A DNA stretch of 64,000 nt, from assembly GCA_023101725.1 (NCBI GenBank), contig JALJCO010001321.1, positions 124,001 through 188,000 on the forward strand. Direction: 5' to 3'. The position numbers and the translations under genes are program-made. Within the stretch, counting starts at the first letter, position 1, and every line of letters begins with the position of its first letter. Below, piece after piece: positions 12,433 through 23,650 of the stretch. Below the pieces are notes generated by a model. The model saw only the letters and a list, made by a program, of their open reading frames with translations, had not been told where the DNA came from and ran no database searches. This stretch comes from Atherinomorus stipes. Taxonomy: Eukaryota; Chordata; Actinopteri; Atheriniformes; Atherinidae.

Positions 12433-14126
12433 CAGGGGCGGAGCTAGACATTGTCATCATCAGGGGCTTAGCCCACAAAAAGATTCATGTTAGGAGGGTG
12501 ATCTAGTACACCAAAAAAGTAATAAATAACTTAATCTACCGGTGTGGTACCAAAAATTATTCATTATTCGCCTTTATCTAACTAACGTTTAACATGTCCT
12601 GCTCATGTTCTTTAATAATCATAACACTACATTATGTTTTCATTGTAATGTATTAATGGATAAACATTAGGTTAAAACTCAGTCTTGGTGTCACACATCT
12701 TACTCAAAGTTCAATACCAACACATGGCTCAGGACTAAACAAGGACTCACTGAGCAGAATTCACAGAACCAGTTATAAACCAGAACTCATTCAGAATAGC
12801 ATTTACAAAACCAGGTATAGGCTAAACCAGGACTAAACTAGGACTCAGTCAGGGATATATTCATAAATCTAAACAAAAGTATAAAGAAAGACTGTTTTTA
12901 AAAATTCTACTTCACCCAAAGTAAATATGTCCTATAATATCATCCCAACTTTTTTTTTTTTTTTTTTTTTACCTGGTTCTTGTTCCACATCTGTGTTGTT
13001 CTCATTCTTGCTGTCATCTTTCCCTCTTTGTATTAACACACAAAGATCAACAAGAACCACAAAAAATATTATTGCAAAAATTGACACATATTCCACACAA
13101 TAATAAGGTTATTTGTACCTATGTTTTGGAGTTAAAACGGTCATATCTGCATATTGTGGTGGACTGAAACCACAATTTCAGCAGCTAAGGTGCTTTTGTT
13201 ATTGTTATATGTACAACATTTAAACATGACAACATAATTTCATCTCAACTTCAAAAGAAAGTACACAAACTAGGGTAAGTGTGATCTAAAATGCTCATGC
13301 TGGCATTTTTCTTTCTTTCTACCTTCTCTCTCTTTTTTATCCTTCATTCATACATCAAGCAGAGCAAATCATTATTATCCAAAGATTTATGACGTATGAT
13401 ATCATTGTAAAATTGTCTTTAGTTGTTTTCTCTCACCTGACCTGTTCTCTTTTTTGAAAAAGGACCTGATGTCCATGGTTGGTAAATCACTAAATAATAG
13501 TAGCCTACTGTATATGTTTATATACGTATATTCAAAAGTTCGCAAAAATTAATTATAAATTTAAAGAATTTTTTGGGGGCTAAGCCCATTACTGTACTTG
13601 TTTCATAAACCAATGCTAAACACAGCATATTACTATTTCAATAATTACGTTCACTCATCTTGCTGAAACAGTCGCATCTATGCTCACTGCCTAACAACAA
13701 TGATGTCTGACTGTTATAAAAGTTATGAGGAAAAAGTAACGGACACACCGTCGTCATTCATGACAGTTTTATTTACATATAACGCGTGACCACTACCTAC
13801 CAGATGAACGTTAGATTAACGTCCTCTGATGCTCTGAATCAATGAGCACGTGGGAGCTGCTGCAGGCTGGGCTGCACACCGCACCGGTGTGCTCTTGTGA
13901 GGCGCGCGGCACACAGGTTCGAACTAGACCAAGTTTAGAGAGGGGGGAGCCTAGTAACGACATGCAGCGTCCCCTTTTACAACGTTTTGTTTATATTGTA
14001 GTTGATGAGAAATATTCCAATCTAACATAATAAAAAACAGAAAAAAGAAACCTCAAAAAGATCCGGGGCTTTTGAAGAATCATTCCAGGCTCAAGCCCCT
14101 TAAGCCGCCCCCCCGCTCCGCCAATG
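12433..14126. mobile_element. hAT transposon, non-autonomous or decayed
   Basis: The element starts CAGGGGCGGAGC and ends, on the other strand, CATTGGCGGAGC (10 of 12). It is flanked by a perfect 8-bp duplication CTGTAATA at 12425-12432 and 14127-14134. Subterminal inverted pieces (GGGGCTTAGCCC on the left, GGGGCTTGAGCC inverted on the right) add support. No hAT transposase frame with an RNase-H-like or dimerisation segment was recognised in 1694 bp. A run of 21 T lies at 12950-12970. Confidence 0.85.
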
Positions 14127-14134
14127 CTGTAATA

Positions 14135-15749
14135 CCTGGTGGTATAATAACCATGCAGTTAATATGTAACTGCAACACACTTTGGTATCATTTCTGGCTG
14201 GTCAGAATGTCATGTGTCCTACACACAACTCTTCTTTTTGGGTCATGTTCTCTCCTCCTATTCCGACAATAGGAGTAGACAAAATAAGAATAAATGAAAA
14301 TCTGAGGGAACTGATGCTTGAAAGGAAAGTCTGGGCACTTAAGCTACGGGTCAAGTCTGACTTCCAGAGTGGTTCAACATTCTTTTTGAAGGTTTGACTG
14401 AAGAAATAAACAAAAAAGTGATATTTCATTAAACTTGCCTCTCTGCCATCTGAGACAGCAACATAAAACAGAACTTAGAAAACTTAACCATTGTGCCATC
14501 TGACAGAGATGACTACAAATATGTGGAGAACGCAGTCCAAAATCTGCTGGATTTGTTTAAAACCAAACAGGGAAATGAGAACACTGAGCACTGAATTTTA
14601 GTCTTACAAAACTTTTCTTCTGTAGCTCAACTCAACTCAAACACTGACCTGTTTGTGAGACATCAAAAGCACAGTTGGTGGATTTAGACTTCTTTTGTAA
14701 TCTTGTGAGAATTTAGAGTGAAACAAAGACATGTGAAGAAGATGTAAATGTGTGTTATGTGGAAAATGGCGGAAGCTGTAGAGCTTTCATTGATTCAGAG
14801 GGTGAGTGCACAGACAACTGTAATAGATAAAGCTGTTTTTCTCTGTATATTTCTGCTGTAAATCTGAGGTAAAAACTGATGGATTAACTGCCAAGCCTCT
14901 TAACATAACTTGTTCGTCTTAGTGAGTCACACCTGAAAAAACCCTAGGTCTGTTTATATTCCAGTTAAATTTATACCCCATAATTTAAAGCTTATATTCC
15001 CGTTTCCTTCATTTTCTTTCAGTCTTGTTTGTGTTCTTTAGGTTAGGTATTCTCCCTGCAGGAATTATTCAATAAATTTTCCCCTCTCAAATTTGTAGCA
15101 TTCAAGACTTCACGAATAGCTAAAAAAACATAATTTCTCAAAATGCTTTAAAAAGAAGAGTCTAAAATGGGCTGTTATTTAGAATTGTTTATAAATTTTG
15201 GTGTGGAAATTACAAAGTACAGGCTAAAAGTAAAGTCTACCTGTCAGGTTAACTGACAAAGCAAATGTTAAACAGGTAACTAATCAGTAAGACAGGGGTT
15301 TGCCAGAAGCTAAATCTGAGAGAACAGCAATTCAAGAATCTCTTAGCAAACATCAAACTACTGTGGGCAAGGCAAAAGGCAAGACTGGTAATAGACTGAG
15401 GTCACTCATCTATGAGGAACCACAAGGAAACATGGTTGGAAAGTTATTTGTGGGAAACAGAGACAATCTGGCAAAGACTGAAACCAGTATTACGTAATAA
15501 CAACTGACAACCAGGCAAGGAAACAAACCAAATACCAGATGTAGCATGACACAAGTAACATGAGTTCAGGACATTCAGCCCACTTTAGGCCACCGAACAT
15601 TGACCTTCGACATGGGTTAGCCAAAACCCCAGCACTCGACACGTCAACTAGTCCTTGAATATGACTCAGCAAAGATTTCTGGTAAAATTACCTCTCATTA
15701 TGGTTACAGTTATTTTTTTCATTTTAATAGTTAAATGACTGGTTTGACA
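14135..15749. other. Unassigned DNA
   Basis: AT-rich single-copy-looking sequence without recognised coding frames or paired repeat ends. Confidence 0.45.
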
Positions 15750-15826
15750 TAGAGTACCAGTCATAAGTTTGGACACACTTTCTCATCAATTCAATGGGGC
15801 AGTTGTGGTCCAAACTTTTGACTAAT
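15750..15826. mobile_element. Tc1-derived short palindromic MITE, copy 1
   Basis: GTTTGGACACACTTT is answered by the inverse GGTCCAAACTTTTGACT within about 77 bases. This is the paired-end form of the Tc1 terminal sequence ACCAGTCAAAAGTTTGGACA, also seen at 35 and 45 kb. The interior has collapsed to a few bases around TTCAATGGG. Confidence 0.65.
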
Positions 15827-17035
15827 TGTGCATCAATCAATAGTGATTTAACTGTTAAAACCACTATGGTCACCATTTCTGATTGCATTTATCCATCCAA
15901 CACCAGAACCTCACCGGTGCAGTACAAACAAATCATCTCTTCTTGGACTTATTCTTCCAAAATCTTGACAGTAACAAGAATTTAACAGTGGAAATTTAAA
16001 TATTTTAAAAGCATAACATTTACCTAAATAAAGAAAAAGAAAAAAATATGTAAAAGAGAAGTGAAAGGACAGTCTGAGTCTACAAGGATAAGTGGGAATG
16101 TTGACTCTGTCTAGTTAGAGCCAAAAGCACTGAATGATGCGTATTTGAGTCTGTGTCTCTGTGTGTGAGCGCGGGTGTGTGTAGGTGTGTGTGCGAAGAA
16201 GAAAGACATTCATTGCTTGTTTGCCAGGCACTGATTACAGAAGCGTGGGTCAATTTCAGTCTGAGACAGAGTCAATCCCCAGTAAACCCTGTCGAGGCAA
16301 ACAGCCAGGTCAAGCCATCACATAACCCTGACAGCCTTAATCAGGCAGGCAGTGCGACAGCCAGGCCGACACTCACCTCTAACAGCACCTTGATCCTGGT
16401 TTTGACAGGACCTCCAAACAGGCCACCCCCTTTAAAAGGTCAGACCTTTAGAACATACCACCACCAGCTTCCTCGTGGGAATTAACATGCGAGCTAAAAG
16501 CATGTGCTGTTGTGGGAATTTTAACATATATTTATGTGTATATGAGAGCAGGCATGTAGGTTCTGTAACTGCAGAAACCCTTAAAATTTTTTACTGTACA
16601 CTTGAATGCAATCTGCCAGCGTTTCATCCCTTCCCCTCTCTTGTAATCCCTAATTTAAATCAAAGTTTGATTGGTAAACACAGTTGTATCCTTTGAGTTT
16701 TATACTGGAAAGCAAAAGCCTGACAATTGGAATTTGTGTATGATTCATCATCTAATATGGTGATGCTGTAAAAGGATTGATCAAGCCATGATCCAACTCT
16801 TTTGATTTACATTTATTTTATGTAGAACCAAATAACACACATTCAGAATGCTGTATGGCAAGATTTTTTTTATAACCAATCAGATTAGATCATGAAATAA
16901 AAGCTCTCAGTTTTATGACAAGTTTCACAAGAATTTCCTTGAGGAAGCATTTGGCGACTTTTGGCTGAAAAAATAGCTTTGTTTTTCTGACACCACCAGA
17001 CTCAAAGAACCTGCTTTGATTGGTTGGGACAAGTA
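15827..17035. other. Unassigned DNA with a GC-richer block
   Basis: A GT-rich patch lies at 16151-16195. Bases 16210-16470 are GC-richer and lack repeat features; an open frame of 110 codons runs through them without any domain. No gene claimed. Confidence 0.4.
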
Positions 17036-17409
17036 CACCCAAAAAACTGATTCAAGTCCCTCTTAAAGGTGACACATTGAGATTTAATTTATTCAACTCA
17101 AATTTAGCAAGTAAATATTACTTTATTTTTCGTGTAAAGTCAAATAATTTCATAGCAAACGTTCAACTCAAATTTAATGAGTTTGATAGGCTTATTTGCA
17201 TATTTTCCCATCATGCATTGCAATACTGTCTGTCCTTTCTGCACCGCGAGTGAAATGTCTATGTAATCTCATGAGTCTCTCCCCGTCTTCTCCACAATCT
17301 GTTGGCACTGCTACCTCTGTTCTGAGTATAGGCATTTCTTTCCCAAATGCACAAGGATAAGATGAGCAAGGTAATGTCTGATGACAAACTTTTATCAACT
17401 AAATATGAA
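17036..17409. repeat. AT-rich repeat interrupted by the LINE (left part)
   Basis: It contains TTAAAGGTGACACATTGAG at 17043 and two copies of CAACTCAAATTTA (17095 and 17164). Related AT-rich wording with GAGTTGATTCAATGAATC follows the LINE at 20050-20080. The LINE may therefore have landed inside one older repeat, but direct correspondence across the gap is weak. Confidence 0.3.
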
Positions 17410-17534
17410 ATGAAATGAAATGCATGAAAAATACTTTATTCATCCCAGAAGGGAAATTCAGTATTGCAAAAGCTCACTTTTTCTTTCTTTCTTTTTTTTT
17501 TTTAATAAACAAAAAAGTCAGTCAGTCTTGTTCT

Positions 17535-17790
17535 TTAGGGTGATGCTGCTGGCAGGAATGAAATTCTGTATCTCTCCATCCTACAGCGAACCTGACGCAG
17601 CCTCCCACTGAACACACTCTGTTGATTCTTCACCATGTTGTGGAGAGGATGGGAAGAATCCTCAATCTTCATCAGCTTGTGCAGCATTCTTTTTTGAACG
17701 ATCAGCTCCAGCGGCTCCAGAGTTATCCCCAGCACAGAACCAGCTTTCTTGATCAGCTTGTTTAGTTTCTTCAAGTCTCTGATTCTGATG
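17535..17790 (-). pseudogene. LINE RT C-terminal tail, out of frame
   Basis: This is the continuation of the LINE protein after the frameshift. It begins in the LKKLNKLIKKAGSVLG segment and ends FLPAASP followed by a stop at about 17535. In fish LINEs of this type the KLNKLIKKAGSVLG segment follows a WGSSIRIRDL-like stretch, which is exactly what the shifted frame of the preceding bases would give. The break is one base. Confidence 0.75.
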
Positions 17791-19135
17791 CTGCTGCCCC
17801 AGCAGATGCTGCAAAGCTAATTGCACTTTCTACCACAGACTTGTAGAAGATCTGCAACATCTTGGTGCAGACGTTGAATGATCTCAGCTTCCTTAAGAAG
17901 TAGAGTCTGCTCTGACCTTTCTTGTAGATGTAGTCAGTGTTGCATTTCCAGTCGAGTCTGTTGTTGAGCTGAACTCCAAGGTATTTGTAGTTCTCCACCA
18001 CCTCCACCTCCTCTTCCAGGATGTAGACAGGACTATGCCGCTTATTCTTGCTCCTCCTGAAGTCAACAATCATCTCTTTAGTCTTGCTGGTATTTAAGAT
18101 GAGGTGATTGTTACCGCACCATTTCACAAACTGATTGACCAGTTCTCTGTACTCAGCTTCTTGTCCATCACTAATACACCCCACAACTGCAGTGTCATCA
18201 GAGTATTTCTGCAGATGACAGGACTCAGAGTTGTACTGGAAGTCTGAGGTGTACAGTGTAAAGAGGAATGGTGAGAGTACAGTCCCTTGTGGTGCTCCAG
18301 TGCTGCTGATCACCATCTCAGACACACAACCTTTCAGTCTCACAAACTGTGGTCTGTTTGTTAGGTAGTTGTAAATCCAGGTGGTTGTGGAGGGATCCAC
18401 CTGGAAGTTATGGAGCTTCTGACATAGCAAAGCAGGCTGAATAGTATTAAAGGCACTTGAAAAATCAAAGAACATGACCCTCAAAGTGCTGCCTGACTGG
18501 TCCAGATCAGAGTGGGCTCTCTGAAGCAGGAAGATGATGGCGTCTTCAACCCCAAGCCCATTACAATATGTTAACTGTAATGGGTCCTGAAAGGTGTTCA
18601 CTTGCTTGTTGAGGTGAGCCAGTAAGAGTCTCTCCAGGACTTTCATGATGTGAGATGTCAGGGCAACTGGTCTGTAGTCATTTGGTTCAGCTGGTTGTGG
18701 TTTTTTAGGGACAGGAACAAGACAGGATTTTTTCCACAGCACAGGAACTCTGTTCTGTCTCAGGCTGGTGTTAAAAAGGTGCTGGAGAACCGGACATAGT
18801 TGTTCTGAGCAGGTCTTGAGAACTCTGGGACTGACACCATCTGGACCTGCAGCCTTGTTCCGGTTCAGTTTCTCTAGTTGTTTCTTGACCTGGTCACAGG
18901 AGACAGTCAGGATGGAGGTGGAGGCAAAAAAGGTCTCAGGATGTCCTGATGTGGAGGGAGAGGAGGCTGTGTTCAGGTCCATGACTGAGGTGCAGGGTGA
19001 CAGAGTGGAGGTGGGACAGGAAAGCTGTGGGCTCATGGAGGGTGTGTGGAATGTTGGGTTGTCGGCAGGGGGGGAACTGAACCTATTGAAGAACATGTTC
19101 AGTTCGTTAGCTCTGTGATGTGTCCTGGATGACAC
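17771..19135 (-). CDS. LINE reverse transcriptase (454 codons)
   Basis: The protein copies LINE RNA into DNA at a nicked target. Visible reverse transcriptase landmarks are NKAAGPDGVSPRVLK (residues 93-107), motif A FDFSSAFNTI with catalytic Asp near 224, motif B STGAPQGTVLSPFLF (278-292), motif C YSDD (311-314), motif D LNTSKTKEMIVDF (347-359) and YKYLGVQL (383-390). The Ser in YSDD is usual in this fish group, as I recall. The first Met is not a native start: it falls in the linker after the endonuclease deletion. Near residue 443 (about 17800-17815) a one-base shift ends the frame early; the true C-terminus resumes in another frame from about 17790 to 17535. The element is therefore inactive on its own, though most of the domain is uninterrupted. 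Confidence 0.85.
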   Translation of the reverse strand: MSSRTHHRANELNMFFNRFSSPPADNPTFHTPSMSPQLSCPTSTLSPCTSVMDLNTASSPSTSGHPETFFASTSILTVSCDQVKKQLEKLNRNKAAGPDGVSPRVLKTCSEQLCPVLQHLFNTSLRQNRVPVLWKKSCLVPVPKKPQPAEPNDYRPVALTSHIMKVLERLLLAHLNKQVNTFQDPLQLTYCNGLGVEDAIIFLLQRAHSDLDQSGSTLRVMFFDFSSAFNTIQPALLCQKLHNFQVDPSTTTWIYNYLTNRPQFVRLKGCVSEMVISSTGAPQGTVLSPFLFTLYTSDFQYNSESCHLQKYSDDTAVVGCISDGQEAEYRELVNQFVKWCGNNHLILNTSKTKEMIVDFRRSKNKRHSPVYILEEEVEVVENYKYLGVQLNNRLDWKCNTDYIYKKGQSRLYFLRKLRSFNVCTKMLQIFYKSVVESAISFAASAGAAASESET

Positions 19136-19566
19136 CGACGCTGATTGACCAGCACTGCAATTCCGCCTCCTTTTAGCTTCCTGCTGAGCTGTTTATTTCG
19201 GTCTGCACGGACCGTCTTGAAGCTGTGTACAGACGCATTACAGTCTGGGATGTGTTCATGCAGCCATGTCTTGGTGAAACACATGATACTGCACTCTCTG
19301 TACTCTTTCTGAGAAATTGTTAGCATTTCAAGCTCGTCCATCTTGTTAGCTAGCGATCTCACGTTACCCATCACAACAGTTGGAAGAAACGGTTTAAATC
19401 TCCACCGTCTTTCTCTCTGCCTTACCCCTGCTCTGCATCCTCTTGTCTTTCTCCTTAACTCCACTGGGATTTGACGTGTTATTTCGCTGAAAATCTTGAT
19501 TTGGGAGAGTTTTAACAGTTGATCCCGGTGGTAAACAATTTTTCCGTTGCTATGGATACACATCAT
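19099..19566 (-). pseudogene. LINE endonuclease N-terminal fragment
   Basis: A 155-codon frame with PTVVMGNVRSLANKMDEL, CFTKTWLHEHIPD and KGGGIAVLVN. These are hallmarks of the apurinic-type endonuclease of jockey/L2-like LINEs: the Asn of GNVRSL, and the Glu site of (F)TETWL, which here reads TKTWL. That Glu-to-Lys change removes a catalytic residue. The domain stops after GHIT, so the later Asp and His sites are missing. Confidence 0.75.
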
Positions 19567-20110
19567 AACAAGTTGTGAAAAAAGCCAAATATATGAGGAA
19601 AAATCTCCTGAATTGCACAGCCTTCAAACCAGCATAAAAAATCCTCCCAGAAAAACCTAACCTGACAAGTAATGTCAATAAAAAAGACAACTATATTTGA
19701 AAAAAACACAAAAGCTAAGAGAGAGCTGTTACAAACTGCAGCTACCTAGCAGCACATTCCATAATTTATTTATTATATTAATAATAATAGTGAGTCTGTT
19801 GTAAAAGTTCAACCTCCACCTGCAATTAATATGTTTAAATTGAGTCAAACACAAATTGTTGAAATTTGACTCCACCGAACCCCATGACTTTGTGTTGAAG
19901 TAACATAAATTATTTACGTTCATTAAACGTAATTATTTCCATTTAAAGCAATTGAATGAAAATGGGTTGGTTCAACTTAATTATATTGCATGAAAGGATA
20001 AAATTTGAGTTCACCTTACATATATTTATTGGATGGAAAAACTGCCCTCGATTCAATTGAGTTGATTCAATGAATCATTTCTTTGAGTAAAAACAACTTT
20101 GTTACTGGTA
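19567..20110. repeat. AT-rich repeat-like DNA right of the LINE
   Basis: The sequence is rich in TTCAA/TTGAA pieces (TTCAACTTAATT, GATTCAATTGAGTTGATTC). I recall such sequence from teleost interspersed repeats, and it may be the other half of the repeat at 17036-17409. No termini were located. Confidence 0.3.
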
Positions 20111-20817
20111 TCATCAGTACTGCATAATTTCTGATAGTTTAATGTCATCAACTGTGACTGATGTTATTCCCATTAGTGCATATCAGGATGTACAGTATAC
20201 AATATGAATTCTATGTCAATAATGAAAACACAGTTTCAGTTTTGTTACATGGGTAATCAGTGGATGTGGAGATCTGGTAACTTCACCTAAGTCATTATTT
20301 TCACACCAGTCATGACATTCAGAACCCCCAATGGCAATGTTACATAAAAAGCCTACAGGAGTATAAACAGAAATAAGGTTGAGTTTTTATTAGTTGCTGT
20401 TAATAACGATGACTCCCACTGCTGTCAGTCCTTTCATGCTTGATCTGCATCAGAATGTTATTCTACTGCAGTGAGACTGTAATGTGCTCCCCTTCCCACA
20501 CACAGGAGGTCACAGGTCTTTTCTCTCTTCAACACAAACCCCAAAGCTGCATCCATCACCACTTTCATCACTCAGATCCATCCTGCCCTATAGTTGGTCC
20601 ACTCAGTGTACCCACATCCTGTCAAATGATCCCATTTTACTGAATAGCGGGATAGTATGCTTCGTTTGGTTCACTGTGAACACCAACTGCATTCTGGTGT
20701 TCATCAAAGAAGTGGACTCCAGGGTAGGGGCTTGACATTATAATTTCCAATGAAAAGGGAGCCCTCCAAAAAGTGTGAGAGCCACTGAGCTAGAGTATGA
20801 CTAATTAAAAACTTTGA
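20111..20817. other. Unassigned DNA
   Basis: Nothing recognised apart from a small hairpin (TGAACACCA with TGGTGTTCA, about 20677-20703). Open frames here lack domains. Confidence 0.45.
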
Positions 20818-21700
20818 ATATATGAATATTATTATGTATCACCCGTGAAAGTAATGGGGCTGAAAAAACAAAGCACCAATCATCTCTGCATTCCTTACAC
20901 TTTTCATTTGTCTGTTGACCCGTCAATTTCTCTTTCTACCGTAGTAAGAGTGATTGACAGTCAATTCAACGAGTAATAGGCAAGACTGATCAATGAGAGT
21001 AATTGATTGGCAAAATATTTGGCGCGGAGGACCCGGGTTCGAGGACCCGGGTTCGAGTCCCCGACACGACTCCTAGGTGAACCACTGTGGACCCCTGAGC
21101 AAGGTCCTTAACCCCACCAACTCTGATACTCACAGTACAGAGATGGGTAAAATGCAGAGCCCTAATTTCCCTTCAGGGATCTTACTAATATAACAAAAAA
21201 AAAAAAAATACTAGCCGGAAGCAGCGTACTCTCGTCTGCACGTAGCTAACAATCACTCTGCTAGCAGTTAGCAACATTCAGACAACGACATTCTGTTTTA
21301 TTTGCATTTGTGACATGATGGGAGGTGAATCTGTACCCGCTGTATGATATACACCAGAGTGGCTTGTGCACAACAAAATTATGTGATCTGCGGACGTGTT
21401 TTGATTGGTCGCAAGATCTTCTGCCTTCGGCAGACAGCTCAAGTTGAGCGCACACGGTGAGTTTTTCATCTCGCGAGGCAAAAAAATATCGAACGTGTTT
21501 GATTTTCATCTCAAGCACACCTCACCGCCTAAGCACAATTTGTCCCGTCGGCAAATACGTGAATTGAATATGTTTTTAAAAAGATGGTTAAAATATTTTA
21601 AATCACATCCTGTTTAGGGTATCAATTATCTCATTGTATGCAACTTTCTTCGGTGTGGTTAGAGGATGGATGGACGTTTTTAAAAGCCCATATCATATCT
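20818..21700. repeat. Unnamed palindrome-bearing repeat, copy 1
   Basis: It shares GTGAAAGTAATGGG, ACCGTAGTAAGAGTGATTGA (20938-20957), GCCGGAAGC...CTCGTCTG and TTTGTGACATGATGGGA with the locus at 45779-46900. A palindrome with about 24-base arms spans 20915-20964. A SINE has inserted at 21021-21209. The right limit is approximate. No protein domain was recognised; it could be a non-autonomous DNA transposon. Confidence 0.65.
21021..21209 (+). mobile_element. tRNA-derived SINE
   Basis: The pol III B-box GGTTCGAGTCC sits at 21050-21060. Then come the fish SINE body GACCCCTGAGCAAGGTCCTT, a tail AATTTCCCTTCAGGGAT resembling the local LINE 3' end, and poly(A). The B-box neighbourhood is duplicated in tandem (GAGGACCCGGGTTC at 21027-21040 and 21041-21054), and the A-box half is missing, so the copy is 5'-truncated. 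It interrupts the palindrome-bearing repeat. A V-SINE-type family is possible. Confidence 0.8.
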
Positions 21701-23007
21701 CCTACTCTTTGACTCATCAACACTAATAAATTTTATTAAAAGAAAAATGAAAGAATTTCAACTTGCAAAGTTTTACAGTCATTACCAACAACTGGCTAAG
21801 AAACTGTACTTTTGTTACTACAGGCACTACTAAAGTACAACTACTAAGTCTACAGCTGATATTACAAGATATACAAGTTCTATTGCCCCAGGATGACTTT
21901 TGATAACGTTTAAAACCTCACCTCCGAACCTTGGCAGATCTTCACACATCTTTACTCTTCTTATGCTCTATCACATTCTCTTTTTTTCCTTATGTCCCTT
22001 GGAAATGTCCTCATGTAGCCAATTTTTTGCTGACTCAGCCGTAATGCATTCAAAATGGCCATTATGTTGATCTCAAGTTGCTAGTGTGTGAAATGGTGCA
22101 GTAAGACTAAACCCAGCAAACACGTAATGCTGCGGGTTGTATGAAAGGTAGGGACGTGGTTTTTTTTAGTCTAGGGGGTAAATGGTTATTAGAAAACCGA
22201 GGTAACTCAGAAGCTTGCTGAACAGCTTGGTAATAGCCAATTTCTCCATAAGACCTAAGAGGAAAAATTGTGCTCCATAAAGAATTAAAACACTGCTTGC
22301 TCTCTAAGCAGTCTCTACACTCGTAAGATTTTCTAAGCTTAATGATATTAAGCTTTTTCAGGGTTTAATTCATGTCTGTCGCAGGAGTGAATTTATCCCT
22401 TTGTGTCATCGAACTGGAAGAAAATGAGAGAAAAGGGAATTCTTGAGTGTCCACGTGTTCCATGAAAGCTATTAAATTGATGTCAGTCTTGGATCTGTCT
22501 TGTCAGCTCTGTCGTCTTCATCTCATTTTTCATCTTCACTAAACAAGATTAATACCATTTGCAGCCATGCAGGAATGGAAAAAAACAAATATCTCTTGTA
22601 TCTGCTTTCAGTTTGCACACATTTCAACACTTTGTTCTTCAAAATATAACCAAGACTGTCTCAACAGTATAAATGAAATCTTATTTCACATTCTGAGGTA
22701 ATTGTTTCAGACCTTTTTTCTTTTTTTTTTTCAATTCAGCATGCTCCTTGGATTAACCACACATTTTAATTGTAAATGCTCGATGCTTCTCCAAAGTTTT
22801 AAAACATGCTGTGGTGGAAATTATGATGCTCAGTCTCTCAGGCACCAAGCTGAGCATTATGTAGGGGGAAAGCAGATCTGCAAATGGTAATTTTCTCAGT
22901 CTTGATTGAATTAAACTGCTAGACAGTTAACACAATTTATTAGTTGTGTGATGTTTCTCCGTTTACAGCATACTTTGGTCATTCTAGTGTTTTATTAACT
23001 TTAATTT
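21701..23007. other. Unassigned DNA
   Basis: No gene. Bases 22360-22560 are balanced in composition and free of repeat signs (see findings). A T run with flanking AT-rich DNA lies at 22710-22735. Confidence 0.4.
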
Positions 23008-23011
23008 TTAA

Positions 23012-23650
23012 AGGTGCCATGACATCAAATTTAGCTTTTCTGGAGTTTTGGGGGTATAATATCTGTTGTGCACTGATGAGGCCATGTTAGTGTTAAGAGC
23101 GAGTATCAAGTCCCTGTTCATGGACGGTCAGCTTTGTGTCTTTGTTCAAAACCGGTTGGATCAAACAGCAGCTTTTCATTCTACATAGGTTATCATTTTA
23201 CGTAATTCATATTCTCCAGTTAGAACACACTATCAAGCAAACAGGCTCCCCCTTCTCCTCTCCTTCCACACTCCACTCCCCTCCTCCCACAGCTGATAGA
23301 CCGATGTGAGTCACGCTAGCATGCACGTCTGACTGTATTCAACATGGGTGAATTCAAGTCAAGGTTTTTGAACAAATGGATTTAAAAGAAAACTTCTGTA
23401 GCAACACTGAAGGAGGCAACCACAACATTGTTATTACCTGTAAATACATTTATTTTCTAAATGCTGTCTTGTCTGGTAAACTTAGTTCACTGAAGTGCCC
23501 ATGTTGCTGACAAATAGCCTTTAGCGAACTCCAACTGCTAGCTACCGGCAGGGTGGCCTACTTTCTCTAAATAAAGTCATAGCCAAATAAGGTTGTAGCC
23601 AATCATAATAAAGTGAACTCGGTCTCCAGGAAAAACCGCATATCATTACC
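23012..23650. mobile_element. Possible TTAA-target element, one end only
   Basis: TTAA at 23008-23011 is followed by AGGTGCCATGACATC, the style of end seen in teleost TTAA MITEs. GC/CpG-richer sequence follows to about 23650. The matching right end was not found, so truncation or chance remain possible. Confidence 0.35.

Larger units (their letters stand above)
17410..19566 (-). mobile_element. L2/jockey-like LINE, internally deleted
   Basis: A non-LTR retrotransposon on the minus strand. From its 5' side (19566) it holds the start of an endonuclease domain, then a reverse transcriptase, then a 3' UTR with a (GAAA)n tract (about 17480-17500), an AATTTCCCTTCTGGGAT block, the AATAAA signal and a (TTTCA)n tail ending at about 17410. 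The endonuclease is cut off after GHIT and jumps at about 19105-19115 straight to the RANELN linker just before the reverse transcriptase, so most of that domain is missing. Good preservation suggests a fairly recent insertion. L2-like and Rex1-like fish LINEs share this tail style, so clade assignment is tentative. Confidence 0.85.

Noticed and set aside
16153..16485. 110-codon frame
   Set aside because: Runs through a GT-rich patch and lacks any domain or splice context; no support beyond openness.
18768..19118. 116-codon plus-strand frame
   Set aside because: Antisense shadow of the LINE reverse transcriptase.
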